From: Aequorivita aurantiaca | GTDB taxonomy: Bacteria > Bacteroidota > Bacteroidia > Flavobacteriales > Flavobacteriaceae | DNA length: 64,000 nt | Assembly: GCF_030410135.1 (NCBI RefSeq) | Contig: NZ_JAUGQQ010000001.1 | Span: 1 to 64,000 of the forward strand | Reading direction: 5' to 3' | Shown: positions 23,329 to 32,360 of the stretch, one piece after another | Layout: each line of letters begins with the position of its first letter | How positions within the stretch are numbered: the stretch's first letter is position 1 | Program-made: the position numbers and the translations under genes | Notes under the pieces: generated by a model | Seen by the model: the letters and a program-made list of their open reading frames with translations, nothing else | What the model was told of the DNA's origin: nothing | Database searches by the model: none

Positions 23329-23874
23329 TTATTTTAGAATTTCATCAACAATGCCGTAGGCCACAGATTCCTGGGCGCCCATCCAATGATCACGGTTGAA
23401 ATCCTTCATCACTTTTTCAAATGATTGCCCACAGTTTTCAGCCAACAGCCGCGCGCTAATTTCTTTCGTTTTTAGAATTTCCTGTGCAGTGATTTCAATA
23501 TCGCTCGCAACCCCTCTTGCACCACCGCTGGGTTGGTGAATCATCACCCGCGCATGCGGCTGGATAAACCGTTTTCCCTTTTCGCCTGCGGAAAGTAAAA
23601 TGCTGCCCATAGAAGCCGCCAATCCTGTACAGATTGTAGAAACGGGACTTTTAATTTCCTTCATGGTATCATAGATGGAAAAACCGGAGGTAACATATCC
23701 GCCGGGACTGTTAATATAGAATTTGATTTCGTCGTGGCTCACTGATTCTAAATAGATTAGACGCTCCACAACATGGCGGGCACTTTTATCATCCACCATT
23801 CCCCACAAAAATATTTTGCGGTCCTCTAGACATTTGTCATCAATTTTATCCTGTACTTTACTTGTTTTTGTCAT
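23329..23874 (-). CDS. ClpP-type serine protease, probable second paralogue
   Basis: The product is 181 residues from ATG 23874. The catalytic triad is visible: Ser in CTGLAASMGSILLS, His in ARVMIHQPSGG, Asp in FNRDHWMGAQE. The N-terminal part (KIDDKCLEDRKIFLWGMVDD) differs from the longer N-terminus of the main ClpP of this phylum as I recall it, and no clpX follows, as would be usual for the main copy. It is probably a ClpP paralogue that forms its own or a mixed tetradecamer with a Clp ATPase. It is followed 7 nt later by the NlpE-like gene. Confidence 0.88.
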   Translation of the reverse strand: MTKTSKVQDKIDDKCLEDRKIFLWGMVDDKSARHVVERLIYLESVSHDEIKFYINSPGGYVTSGFSIYDTMKEIKSPVSTICTGLAASMGSILLSAGEKGKRFIQPHARVMIHQPSGGARGVASDIEITAQEILKTKEISARLLAENCGQSFEKVMKDFNRDHWMGAQESVAYGIVDEILK

Positions 23875-23896
23875 AGTTTTCAAAATTTCCCATCGC

Positions 23897-23953
23897 GCGC
23901 AGTCGAGAGGTTTTTATAAGCTCGTTTTAAGTGAAAAGAGGTCTCGACTGTGC
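23897..23953. repeat. Inverted repeat of the GTCGAGA type
   Basis: Arms 23897-23908 and 23942-23953 match at 11 of 12 positions around a 33-bp spacer. It lies between the ClpP-like gene and the trxA terminator. It resembles dispersed intergenic repeats of flavobacteria. Confidence 0.6.
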
Positions 23954-24003
23954 TTGAACTGCGCTCAGCAAAACACGTCTGACCAGACATTTTACTAATA
24001 TAG

Positions 24004-24034
24004 AAAAAGGCCCGGCAATGCGCCAAGCCTTTTG
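24004..24034 (-). terminator. Intrinsic terminator of trxA
   Basis: On the minus strand AAAGGCTTGGC pairs imperfectly with GCCGGGCCTTT around GCATT and runs into T. It lies 26 nt after the trxA stop. Confidence 0.75.
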
Positions 24035-24059
24035 TTGAATTATTTTTAAATGTCAGAAT

Positions 24060-24377
24060 TTACAAAAGCGAATCAATTGCTTCAGCATAAACATTCTTTG
24101 GGGCAACGCCCACTTGGCGGCCCACTACTTCGCCGTTCTGAAAAACCAAAACAGTCGGTATGTTTCTTACTCCATATTTTGCGGCAAACTCTTGGTTTGC
24201 ATCCACATCAACTTTACCTACCACAGCCTTACCGTCATATTCTTTACTAATTTCTTCAATGATTGGACCTACCATTCGGCAAGGTCCGCACCAGGCTGCC
24301 CAAAAGTCAACCAATACCGGTTTGTCACTTTTCAAAACCGTTTCTTCAAATGTTGCGTCTGTTATTTCTAAAGCCAT
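24060..24377 (-). CDS. trxA: Thioredoxin
   Basis: The product is 105 residues, the usual length. The active site is WAAWCGPCRMVGPI. The cis-proline lies in GVRNIPTVLVF, and the conserved VDVDANQEFAAKYGV precedes it. It reduces disulfides in cytoplasmic proteins using thioredoxin reductase. It is monocistronic, with a terminator just downstream; a TATTTTTG -7-like element lies at 24400-24407 on its strand. Confidence 0.95.
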   Translation of the reverse strand: MALEITDATFEETVLKSDKPVLVDFWAAWCGPCRMVGPIIEEISKEYDGKAVVGKVDVDANQEFAAKYGVRNIPTVLVFQNGEVVGRQVGVAPKNVYAEAIDSLL

Positions 24378-24478
24378 AATCTTTGTTTTTAATGATTCAC
24401 AAAAATAGGTAAATTTTATGCGAAATCTTTGCGGGTTAATATATGTTTAGGAAATGAAAGAATTGTTTATTTCTATAA

Positions 24479-27400
24479 CTAATTTAATTTATAACTCAAT
24501 TGCTCGCGCTCCAATTCATCCAGCAATTCCTTTGAAATATTAATTTTGTGCTTTCTGCTGGGCATCGTTAAATGAATTTTTTCCTCATTTTCATAAACCA
24601 CAAAGAACAATTGCTTTTCGCCTTTATGGGTTTTTACAAGATTTTTAAGCGAATTGATCTTTTCATCTTTTAAATCGTTTAAAGGAATTGTAAGTGTTAG
24701 TTTTTTTCCATGGGTTTCCATCACATCGTGCAGCAATTGAATGCTGTTATACTGAAGCCGGGGTTCGCCTTTTTTACCAGTATCGCGATTGGTCCAACCT
24801 TCCTTTACAAAAACACGGCCGTAAATAAATGTGTCCAACGTCAATAAATGTCTAAACTTCAAAAAATCTTCTCCAAAAATCCTAAAATCATAACTATCCT
24901 CAAAATCTTCTACTGTGAAAATAGCCCAATCCCGTCCATTTTTTGCGGTCATATATCTTACGTCTGAAACAATTCCGCCAAAACACATTTCCTTATTTAT
25001 GTAATCTTCCAAAAGGTTGAAATGTGAAACCTTACAATTCGTGAAACTATCCATTTCAAGCTTAAACTCATCCAGCGGATGGCCGGAAATATAAACACCA
25101 ACCACTTCCTTTTCCTGCTTCAGTTTCTTCATCGTTCCCCATTCCGCACATGGCGGCACTTCCGGTTCAGGAATTTGCACTTCACTGGCATCGCCAAAAA
25201 GACTTACTTGCGAAGAATTCTGCGTTTCCTGATATTTTGCCGCATATCGTAGCACTTTTTCAATAAACATCACCCCATCGCCGTCGTGGTGCAAATATTG
25301 CGCACGATGCGTATCAAAACTGTCAAAGCCACCCGCAAGCGCCAAATTTTCAAAAGCCTTTTTATTTGCGGAACGAAGATCAATTCGCTTCGCCAAATCA
25401 AAAACAGATTTGTATTTTCCGTCTTTTCTCTTTTCAACAATCGTTGCAACGGCACTGCTGCCCACTCCTTTTACGGCGCCCATTCCAAAACGGACTGCGC
25501 CTTCCGCATTTACGGTGAATTTGTGGAAGGATTCATTTACATCCGGACCCAAAACGGTAAGTCCCATTCGCTTGCATTCGTCCATAAAAAAGGTAACCTG
25601 TTTTATGTCGCTCATATTATTTGAAAGTACCGCCGCCATATATTCCGCGGGATAATGCGCTTTTAAATAGGCGGTTTGGTAAGCAATCCAGGCGTAACAA
25701 GTAGAATGCGATTTGTTGAAAGCGTAACTCGCGAATGCTTCCCAATCTTTCCAGATTTTTTCGAGTTTTTCTGCGTCGTGGCCTTTTTCCGAAGCTTGGG
25801 CAACAAATTTCGGTTTCATTTTATCGAGAACCTCTTTTTGCTTTTTTCCCATCGCCTTTCGCAAAACGTCAGCTTCACCTTTTGTGAACCCTGCCAATTT
25901 CTGCGACAAAAGCATTACCTGTTCTTGATAAACCGTGATGCCGTATGTTTCTTTCAAATATTCTTCCATCGCCGGAAGGTCGTATTCAATCTCCTCCTCC
26001 CCATGTTTTCTTCGTACGAAACTTGGAATATATTCCATAGGACCTGGACGGTACAATGCGTTCATTGCAATGAGATCGGCAAAGACCGTCGGTTTCAATT
26101 CCTTCATATATTTCTGCATTCCGGCAGATTCATATTGAAAAATCCCGACAGTTTCCCCTCTTTGGAAAAGTTCGTAGGTTATTTCATCATCGAGCGGAAA
26201 TTCATCCGGATCGAGGTCTATATTATGTTTATGCTTTACAAGTTTTACCGTGTCCTTTATAAGCGTCAAGGTTTTCAATCCCAAGAAATCCATCTTTAGG
26301 AGTCCCGCACTTTCAACTACTGAGTTATCAAATTGCGTAACATATAATTCTGAATCCTTGGCCGTTGCTACGGGAACAAAATCGGTAATATCACTGGGCG
26401 TAATAATTACGCCGCAAGCATGAATTCCGGTATTCCGAACGGAACCTTCAAGAATCTTTGCTTGATTTATAGTTTGCGCTTCCAGATCGCTTCCTTCGGA
26501 AAGATTTAAAAGTTCGTTTACCTTCGGAAGCTCATCACTTCGGAAACGGCTTCGCAATTCCGCATCGCTCAAACCGAAAATCTTGTTCAGTTTGGTCATA
26601 TTCGGAATCAATTTCGAAATCCTATCGGCTTCGTTCAATGGCAAATCCAAAACCCGAGCGGTATCGCGAATGGAGGATTTTGCGGCCATCGTTCCGTACG
26701 TAATTATCTGCGCAACTTGGTTACTGCCGTATTTGTTAATAACGTAATCCATGACCTTGCTTCGGCCCTCATCATCAAAATCGATGTCGATGTCGGGCAT
26801 ACTCACACGGTCCGGATTTAGGAAACGCTCAAAAAGCAAATCGTATTTAATCGGACAAATATTGGTGATCCCCAAGCAATAAGCCACGGCACTGCCCGCA
26901 GCCGAGCCCCGGCCGGGCCCCACGGAAACATCCATTTTTCGGGCTTCAGCTATAAAATCCTGCACTATCAAAAAGTAGCCGGGATAACCGGTATTTGCGA
27001 TTACATTCAGCTCAAAATCCAATCGTTGTTTTATTTCCTTTACCCGCTGTGAAGCCTCTTCGGGAATTTCAAAATCGGTCAATGCTTCATATGAAACTTC
27101 CAACAATTCCGGGTAACGCCTTTTGGCGCCTTCGTAAGTTAAATGTCGCAGATATGCATTTTCGCCCCGCTTGCCGCCATCAATATCTTCCGAATTTAAA
27201 AACGTTTCGGGAATTCCAAAGTTGGGAAGCAATACATCGCGATGCAAACTGAAAGGCTGTATTTTTGAAACAACTTCTTCAATATTCAAAATGGCTTCGG
27301 GCAAATCCTTGAACAATGACTTCATTTCATCCTGCCCCTTAAAATAATATTCCTGATTCGGCAAACCGTAACGATAGCCGCGACCACGACCAATGGGCGT

Positions 27401-28888
27401 TGCCTGCTTTTCGCCATCCTTTACGCAGAGCAAAATATCGTGGGCGTTGGCATCTTCCCTATTTATATAATAGGTGTTATTGCAAGCTACGATTTTTACA
27501 TTGTTGCGTTTCGCCATTTCAATCAGCACGGTGTTTACGCGTTTTTCGTCTTCTTGATCATGGCGCATAATTTCCAAATACAGATCTTCGCCAAACTTCT
27601 CCTTCCACCAAAGTAATGCTTCCTCTGCTTGGTTTTCACCTATATTCAAAATTTTTCCGGGCACTTCGCCGTAAAGGCTTCCGGTTAAAACAATGATGTC
27701 TTCTTTATATTTTTCGACAATATTTTTATCAATCCGCGGGACATAATAAAAACCTTCAGTATATGCGATTGACGCCATTTTTGCCAAATTGTGGTAGCCA
27801 TTTTTGTTTTTGGCGAGCATCACAATTTGGTAGCCGTTGTCTTTGTGGTTTTTGTTCAAATGGTCTTCGCAAACAAAAAATTCGCAGCCAACGATGGCTT
27901 TTAGCTGCTTGTGTTTATTTTCTTCCGAAAGGGATTTATTGTAATTGGCAACAGCCTGCACAAAGTGAAATGCGCCCATCATATTGCCCGAATCCGTTAG
28001 TGCGACTGCCGCCATATTATTTTCAACGGCGGCATTTACCAAATCTGTCGTGCTGGAAGTGGACTGCAAAATGGAAAATTGTGAATGATTGTGAAGATGC
28101 ACAAAGGGCGCATCTTCCAGCGTTGCTATGTTCACTTTTATTTCCTCGGAAGAAATTTCCTGCGTTTCCGAAGCAGCTTGTAATTGCTTTCGAATTTCTT
28201 CCGAAGCTTTTTTCAGATTAATATGCTTCAGCCCAATCAGTTCGATGGTCTGTGGATTTACCTCAGAAAAGTTTTCAAAATAATCCGGCTGCACGTCCAA
28301 TTCCTCAATAGTGAAAATCTGACGGCGCACCAATTCCAAAAAGCAGCGGGTGGTTGCCTCAACGTCGGCCGTGGCGTTGTGGGCTTCCGCAAACGGCTCA
28401 CTGAAAAGGAATTCGTGAAGTTCCGTTAACGTTGGCAATTTAAACTTTCCACCGCGACCGCCCGGAATTTGGCACATTTGAGCGGTAATTTCGGTACACG
28501 TATCCAAAACCCGCAGCTTGGGCAACGGGTTTTCAATTCCCAATCGGAAGAATTCCGCACCCATAATATTCACGTCGAAATCAACATTTTGCCCAACAAT
28601 AAATTTTGCTTTAGAAAGCGCAATGTTGAATTTCTCGACAATCTCTTCCAAAGAAATTCCTTCGGTGGCGGCGAGTTCGGTGGAAATTCCGTGGATTTTT
28701 TCGGCGTCAAACGGAATGTTGAATCCTTCCGGCCTTACCAAATAATTTTGGTGCTCCACAAGTTTTCCGTGGGCGTCGTGCAACTGCCATGCAATCTGGA
28801 TACAGCGGGGCCAATTGTCGCTATCGCTTACTGGAGCGTTGTAACGTTTGGGAAGGCCTGTGGTTTCTGTATCGAAGATTAAAAACAT
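24479..28888 (-). CDS. dnaE: DNA polymerase III alpha subunit fused to a proofreading exonuclease
   Basis: The product is 1469 residues. Residues 1-190 are a DnaQ-like DEDD exonuclease (FLIFDTETTGLPKR; VGQNVDFDVNIMGAEF; HNATADVEATTRCFLEL). The PHP domain begins about 260 (FVHLHNHSQFSILQSTSSTT). The polymerase core carries SVGPGRGSAAGSAVAYCLG and the acidic MPDIDIDFDDEGR, followed by finger and OB-fold regions. Fusion of the 3'-5' exonuclease to DnaE is the normal form in this lineage, as I recall, rather than a separate epsilon subunit. It is monocistronic. Confidence 0.97.
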   Translation of the reverse strand: MFLIFDTETTGLPKRYNAPVSDSDNWPRCIQIAWQLHDAHGKLVEHQNYLVRPEGFNIPFDAEKIHGISTELAATEGISLEEIVEKFNIALSKAKFIVGQNVDFDVNIMGAEFFRLGIENPLPKLRVLDTCTEITAQMCQIPGGRGGKFKLPTLTELHEFLFSEPFAEAHNATADVEATTRCFLELVRRQIFTIEELDVQPDYFENFSEVNPQTIELIGLKHINLKKASEEIRKQLQAASETQEISSEEIKVNIATLEDAPFVHLHNHSQFSILQSTSSTTDLVNAAVENNMAAVALTDSGNMMGAFHFVQAVANYNKSLSEENKHKQLKAIVGCEFFVCEDHLNKNHKDNGYQIVMLAKNKNGYHNLAKMASIAYTEGFYYVPRIDKNIVEKYKEDIIVLTGSLYGEVPGKILNIGENQAEEALLWWKEKFGEDLYLEIMRHDQEDEKRVNTVLIEMAKRNNVKIVACNNTYYINREDANAHDILLCVKDGEKQATPIGRGRGYRYGLPNQEYYFKGQDEMKSLFKDLPEAILNIEEVVSKIQPFSLHRDVLLPNFGIPETFLNSEDIDGGKRGENAYLRHLTYEGAKRRYPELLEVSYEALTDFEIPEEASQRVKEIKQRLDFELNVIANTGYPGYFLIVQDFIAEARKMDVSVGPGRGSAAGSAVAYCLGITNICPIKYDLLFERFLNPDRVSMPDIDIDFDDEGRSKVMDYVINKYGSNQVAQIITYGTMAAKSSIRDTARVLDLPLNEADRISKLIPNMTKLNKIFGLSDAELRSRFRSDELPKVNELLNLSEGSDLEAQTINQAKILEGSVRNTGIHACGVIITPSDITDFVPVATAKDSELYVTQFDNSVVESAGLLKMDFLGLKTLTLIKDTVKLVKHKHNIDLDPDEFPLDDEITYELFQRGETVGIFQYESAGMQKYMKELKPTVFADLIAMNALYRPGPMEYIPSFVRRKHGEEEIEYDLPAMEEYLKETYGITVYQEQVMLLSQKLAGFTKGEADVLRKAMGKKQKEVLDKMKPKFVAQASEKGHDAEKLEKIWKDWEAFASYAFNKSHSTCYAWIAYQTAYLKAHYPAEYMAAVLSNNMSDIKQVTFFMDECKRMGLTVLGPDVNESFHKFTVNAEGAVRFGMGAVKGVGSSAVATIVEKRKDGKYKSVFDLAKRIDLRSANKKAFENLALAGGFDSFDTHRAQYLHHDGDGVMFIEKVLRYAAKYQETQNSSQVSLFGDASEVQIPEPEVPPCAEWGTMKKLKQEKEVVGVYISGHPLDEFKLEMDSFTNCKVSHFNLLEDYINKEMCFGGIVSDVRYMTAKNGRDWAIFTVEDFEDSYDFRIFGEDFLKFRHLLTLDTFIYGRVFVKEGWTNRDTGKKGEPRLQYNSIQLLHDVMETHGKKLTLTIPLNDLKDEKINSLKNLVKTHKGEKQLFFVVYENEEKIHLTMPSRKHKINISKELLDELEREQLSYKLN

Positions 28889-29138
28889 TTCAAGTTATGA
28901 GTTATGCGTTAAGATTATGAGCAAGGCTAGCTCTGAGGGTAAAAATAGAAAAAGCGACCGCTTTTGGGAAGTTAAATTGTTAGTAGTTGTTCACAAAAAA
29001 AAGACCAATTTCAAGATTTCTAAATCAGCATTTTTGCAATTTAAAAATTATGAAATGAATGATTATTTTTCTTCTACATTCCGAATTTAAACGAACCATT
29101 TCAGATTCAACAGAAAAAAGTTTACGCTATATTATGAA

Positions 29139-29933
29139 TCAATAAGCCACATCAAACTGTCCTTCAGTAATCTCTGTTCTGTTGGTTATAAAAGAAAATG
29201 TACCCTTGATTCTCATTTCGGAAGTATCATGTTCTATAATTTTCACAATACCACTAGCGGTCGGCTCGGGTCCATTCACCCCTTGAAATTTCGCAGCAAA
29301 ACCACCGCGGGGCAAACTGTATTCTCCCGGTTCAACATTTGCGGTAACAGAAATTACAATAGAAGCGTTTGCAGTACTCCCGGACGTTATAATGGTATTG
29401 CCGGTATTGCGGGAAGTGACAATAATTGGAAGAAATGGATTGCCATCAACCTTGGCAGTAAATAATCCCGCATTTGTTGGGTCTGTTATTTCGCCACCTG
29501 TATATGAAACATTATGCAAAGCGCCTTTTGAAACATAAATTGTGTCGATTCCCGGAAGAAAGGCATTAAACCTAAAAGTTCCCGATAGCGTTTTGTTGGC
29601 TTCATTAACTTCTGATATTGTGATTACGCCTTCTCCATTGGGTCGGGTGGTGTAAATGCTTCCGCCCACATCCTCAAAAATTGCAAAATTCGGAAGTCCT
29701 TCGGCTATGGTAAAATTTCCTTCGGACAGGCGCGACACGTGCAACGTCATTGATTCTTCATCCGTAAAACCTTGAATAGTAAGGCTTCCATCTTCATTTA
29801 AGGCCGCACGCGCATCGTTCGAACGGTAAAGATTGTTATCTACATTGGCTTGTAAGGCAACATCATTGGATTCTATGTCTTCACAAGAAATTATTGAGAT
29901 AGCGGCAAATAGAACGAACAGAAAATTTTTCAT
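29139..29933 (-). CDS. DUF6252-type lipoprotein
   Basis: The product is 264 residues from ATG 29933; 22 in-frame codons upstream lack a signal. MKNFLFVLFAAISIISC is a lipoprotein signal with cysteine at residue 17. Two repeated beta-rich domains follow, each containing the pattern SxIxISxxA..PGxYxLP (SEGNFTIAEGLPNFA and ANVEPGEYSLPRGGF) and the ending GTFxF (LSGTFRFNAF, IKGTFSFITN). This duplication is typical of flavobacterial DUF6252 surface or periplasmic lipoproteins of unknown function. It is divergent from rpsP. Confidence 0.75.
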   Translation of the reverse strand: MKNFLFVLFAAISIISCEDIESNDVALQANVDNNLYRSNDARAALNEDGSLTIQGFTDEESMTLHVSRLSEGNFTIAEGLPNFAIFEDVGGSIYTTRPNGEGVITISEVNEANKTLSGTFRFNAFLPGIDTIYVSKGALHNVSYTGGEITDPTNAGLFTAKVDGNPFLPIIVTSRNTGNTIITSGSTANASIVISVTANVEPGEYSLPRGGFAAKFQGVNGPEPTASGIVKIIEHDTSEMRIKGTFSFITNRTEITEGQFDVAY

Positions 29934-29988
29934 GGACAAATGGATTTTTATGGGATTTTGACAAATGTAAAATAAAAACTTTAATCGA

Positions 29989-30020
29989 TTGAATTCCAAA
30001 AAGAAAAAATACTATCTTTG
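29989..30020 (+). promoter_or_regulatory. Bacteroidota-type promoter for rpsP
   Basis: TTG (29989-29991) and TATCTTTG (30013-30020) are separated by 21 bp, close to the -33/-7 consensus spacing of 19-21. The start codon is 51 bp downstream. Confidence 0.5.
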
Positions 30021-30038
30021 CCGTCCTTAATTATAACC

Positions 30039-30053
30039 GGGGTCGGGAACCCC
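30039..30053 (+). promoter_or_regulatory. Hairpin in the rpsP leader
   Basis: GGGGT-CGGGA-ACCCC forms a 5-bp stem 18 nt upstream of the rpsP ATG. It occupies most of the short 5' UTR and could be an autoregulatory or stability element. It could also be chance. Confidence 0.35.
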
Positions 30054-30070
30054 AAAAATTAATTCAAAAC

Positions 30071-30664
30071 ATGCCTGTAAAAATCAGACTACAAAGACAC
30101 GGAAAGAAAGGGAAGCCTTATTTCTGGATCATCGCGGCAGACAGCCGTGCAAAAAGAGATGGTAAATTCCTTGAAAAAATAGGCTTTTACAATCCAACAA
30201 CTAACCCTGCGCAGATTGACCTTGATGTGGACAGTGCTGTAAAATGGCTTCAAAACGGAGCTCAGCCTACAGATACTGCTCGCGCAATTCTTTCTTACAA
30301 AGGAGCTTTAATGAAAAATCACCTTGCTGGTGGCGTTCGTAAAGGTGCTTTGACGGAAGAGCAAGCTGAGGCAAAATTCAACGAATGGTTAGAGCAAAAA
30401 TCTGGATCTATCGACCACAAGAAAGCAAGCCTTTCTGAAGCTAAGGAAAAAGAAAAAGCTGAAAAACTTGCTGCCGAAAAAGCCGTGAGCGACAAGCGTG
30501 CTGCTGATGCCGCCGCTGCAAATGCTCCTGTTGAAGAAGCAAATGAGGAAGCTGAAGTTGAAACCGAAGCTGCTGAAACTGCAACAGAGGAAACTGCTGG
30601 GGAAGAAACTGCAACTGCAGAGGCTCCCGCTGAAGAGACAAACGAAAAAGAAAAAGAAGCATAA
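30071..30664 (+). CDS. rpsP: 30S ribosomal protein S16 with acidic/alanine-rich C-terminal extension
   Basis: The product is 197 residues; the conserved S16 core is the first ~80 (MPVKIRLQRHGKKGKPYFWI, RDGKFLEKIGFYNP, VKWLQNGAQPTD). A charged helical segment follows, then about 70 residues of Ala/Glu/Thr-rich low complexity. Long tails of this kind are seen on S16 of Flavobacteriia and are absent from E. coli S16 (82 residues). The gene leads a run with rimM 11 nt downstream. Promoter-like and hairpin elements lie in its leader. Confidence 0.96.
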   Translation: MPVKIRLQRHGKKGKPYFWIIAADSRAKRDGKFLEKIGFYNPTTNPAQIDLDVDSAVKWLQNGAQPTDTARAILSYKGALMKNHLAGGVRKGALTEEQAEAKFNEWLEQKSGSIDHKKASLSEAKEKEKAEKLAAEKAVSDKRAADAAAANAPVEEANEEAEVETEAAETATEETAGEETATAEAPAEETNEKEKEA

Positions 30665-30675
30665 ATTTCACAACG

Positions 30676-31200
30676 ATGCAAAAGGAGAATTGCTTCTACT
30701 TAGGCAAAATCGTTAGGAAATACAGCTTCAAGGGAGAGCTGCTCATAAAACTTGATACAGACGAACCCGAACTTTTTACTGGAATGGAATCGGTTTTTGT
30801 GGAACAACGCAAAAACTTGATTCCATTTTTTATTGAGGAAAGCTCACTTCACAAAAGCGAATTGCTACGCGTGCGTTTTGAAGATGTTCAAAATGAAGCC
30901 GAGGCTGATGCCCTCATCGGTGCACATTTATATCTGCCTTTGGAATTTCTTCCGAAGTTATCCGGCAATAAATTCTACTATCACGAAGTCATCGGTTTTA
31001 CCGCCATTGATGAAACTTTTGGCGACATCGGAAAAATTACCGGCGTGAATGACACTACCTCACAAGCCTTATTTGAAATTGACCGCGACGGAAAACAGAT
31101 ATTAATTCCCATTATTGACCATTTTATTAAAAAAGTAGACCGCGAGGCGAAGGCAATTTTACTAAACGTGCCGGAGGGTTTGATTGAAATGTATCTTTGA
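30676..31200 (+). CDS. rimM: Ribosome maturation factor RimM
   Basis: The product is 174 residues. The N-terminal RimM barrel carries FYLGKIVRKYSFKGELLIKL; the C-terminal PRC-barrel carries YYHEVIGFTAIDETFGDIGK and LIPIIDHFIKKVDREAKAIL. RimM binds S19 and assists maturation of the 30S head. It is 11 nt downstream of rpsP, the common pairing. Confidence 0.95.
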   Translation: MQKENCFYLGKIVRKYSFKGELLIKLDTDEPELFTGMESVFVEQRKNLIPFFIEESSLHKSELLRVRFEDVQNEAEADALIGAHLYLPLEFLPKLSGNKFYYHEVIGFTAIDETFGDIGKITGVNDTTSQALFEIDRDGKQILIPIIDHFIKKVDREAKAILLNVPEGLIEMYL

Positions 31201-31283
31201 AAAAAAATCCCAAAAATAAAATCACAAATTCCAAAATCAAAGGTTCAAAAATCTTAAATCAGCAATCGTTAATCTAAAATCCT

Positions 31284-32012
31284 TTGGAGCCTTTTAAATT
31301 CAAACAATTCACAGTTGAACAAGACCGTTGCGCAATGAAAATTGGCACCGACGGGGTTTTGCTCGGCGCCTGGGTTTCGATAAAAAATAATCCTTTTTCT
31401 ATTTTGGATATTGGCGCTGGCACAGGGATTATTGCGCTACAATGGGCGCAACGCTCCCATGCCGAATTGATTGACGCTCTTGAAATTGACGAAAACGCAT
31501 ATGAACAATGTGTCGATAATTTTGAAAATTCGCCTTGGGGTGATCGGCTTTTTTGTTATCACGCTTCGCTCGAGGAATTTGTGGAGGAAATTGAGGATAA
31601 GTATGACCTCATCATTTCAAACCCGCCATTTTATTCCGAAGATTATAAAACACCAAATGAATCTCGAGACATTGCACGTTTTAGCGACGCGCTTCCGTTT
31701 GATGAATTGATTGAAAGTGCTTCGCAATTACTTTCGGACGAAGGTATTTTTGCGGTAATCATTCCTCGGAAGGAAGAGGAAAATTTCATCAAAATGGCTT
31801 CGGAAGTAAACCTTTTTCCAAGGAGGATTTGCAGGGTTCGCGGCACTGAAACTTCCCGCCACGGCGGGCAGGCAGAAGAAAAACGAAGTATGCTGGAGTT
31901 TTCCTTTAAAAAAATTTCACCTAAAATTGAAAACCTTACCATTGAGATTTCCCGCCATAATTACACCGAAGAATACAAAAATCTGGTGCAGGATTTTTAC
32001 TTGAAAATGTAG
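31284..32012 (+). CDS. trmN6: tRNA1(Val) A37 N6-methyltransferase (YfiC/TrmN6 family)
   Basis: The product is 242 residues from TTG 31284, since no ATG precedes the family's conserved start xPFKFKQFTVEQD. A Rossmann methyltransferase fold shows GTDGVLLGAWV, ILDIGAGTGIIAL and the catalytic NPPF (LIISNPPFYSEDY). It methylates A37 of tRNA1(Val). Around residue 190 the sequence TETSRHGGQAEEKRS is encoded by a GC-rich palindromic repeat (31852-31875) that looks inserted in frame. It follows rimM with an 83-nt gap. Confidence 0.88.
   Translation: MEPFKFKQFTVEQDRCAMKIGTDGVLLGAWVSIKNNPFSILDIGAGTGIIALQWAQRSHAELIDALEIDENAYEQCVDNFENSPWGDRLFCYHASLEEFVEEIEDKYDLIISNPPFYSEDYKTPNESRDIARFSDALPFDELIESASQLLSDEGIFAVIIPRKEEENFIKMASEVNLFPRRICRVRGTETSRHGGQAEEKRSMLEFSFKKISPKIENLTIEISRHNYTEEYKNLVQDFYLKM
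31852..31875 (+). repeat. REP-like palindrome inserted in frame in trmN6
   Basis: The stem CCCGCC-AC-GGCGGG (31855-31868) is followed by CAGGCAG. The pattern resembles dispersed intergenic repeats of flavobacteria. Here it is translated as SRHGGQAE. Confidence 0.65.
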
Positions 32013-32032
32013 GTCTTTCACCATTCTATTCC

Positions 32033-32040
32033 TATTTTTG
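32033..32040 (+). promoter_or_regulatory. -7 element upstream of the MNT-HEPN pair
   Basis: TATTTTTG matches TAnnTTTG and lies 17 bp before the ATG of the antitoxin gene. No TTG is seen at the proper distance upstream, so support is partial. Confidence 0.3.
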
Positions 32041-32057
32041 TAGGCTATTATCCAGCT

Positions 32058-32360
32058 ATGAAAGTCATAGAAAAATATCGGGAAAAAATTATAGGGCTAT
32101 GTGAAAAACATAAGGTCGTTTCACTTTTTGTTTTCGGTTCGGTCACGAAATCTTCATTTAACCAAAATAGCGACATTGATTTTTTGGTGGATTTTTCCAA
32201 AATAGATTTGGATAATTATGCCGATAATTATTTCGATTTAAAATTTTCTTTGGAAACCCTTTTAAATAGAAAAGTTGATTTGATTGAACGAAAAGCACTT
32301 CGTAATCCATACTTGAAAAAAGAGATTGAAAGTACCAAAACATTGGTTTATGGATATTGA
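32058..32360 (+). CDS. MNT-type nucleotidyltransferase antitoxin
   Basis: The product is 100 residues. The minimal nucleotidyltransferase motif is VVSLFVFGSVTKSSF with GS, then SDIDFLVDF with the DxD pair. In type VII HEPN-MNT toxin-antitoxin systems, this partner neutralises the HEPN RNase by AMPylating it. The third acidic residue can be matched to the VDLIE segment. The C-terminus overlaps the HEPN gene by 11 nt. It lies between trmN6 and an acyl-CoA dehydrogenase gene. Confidence 0.88.
   Translation: MKVIEKYREKIIGLCEKHKVVSLFVFGSVTKSSFNQNSDIDFLVDFSKIDLDNYADNYFDLKFSLETLLNRKVDLIERKALRNPYLKKEIESTKTLVYGY

Noticed and set aside
27763-28221. Long plus-strand frames within dnaE
   Set aside because: They are shadows of the strongly supported minus-strand dnaE and lack any domain or start context.
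24479-28888. Unusual gene fusion of exonuclease and polymerase
   Set aside because: The exonuclease-DnaE fusion is the ordinary arrangement in this phylum as far as I know.
30319-30681. Open frames opposite and alongside the rpsP tail
   Set aside because: They are by-products of the low-complexity Ala/Glu codons of the S16 extension and have no protein-like composition.
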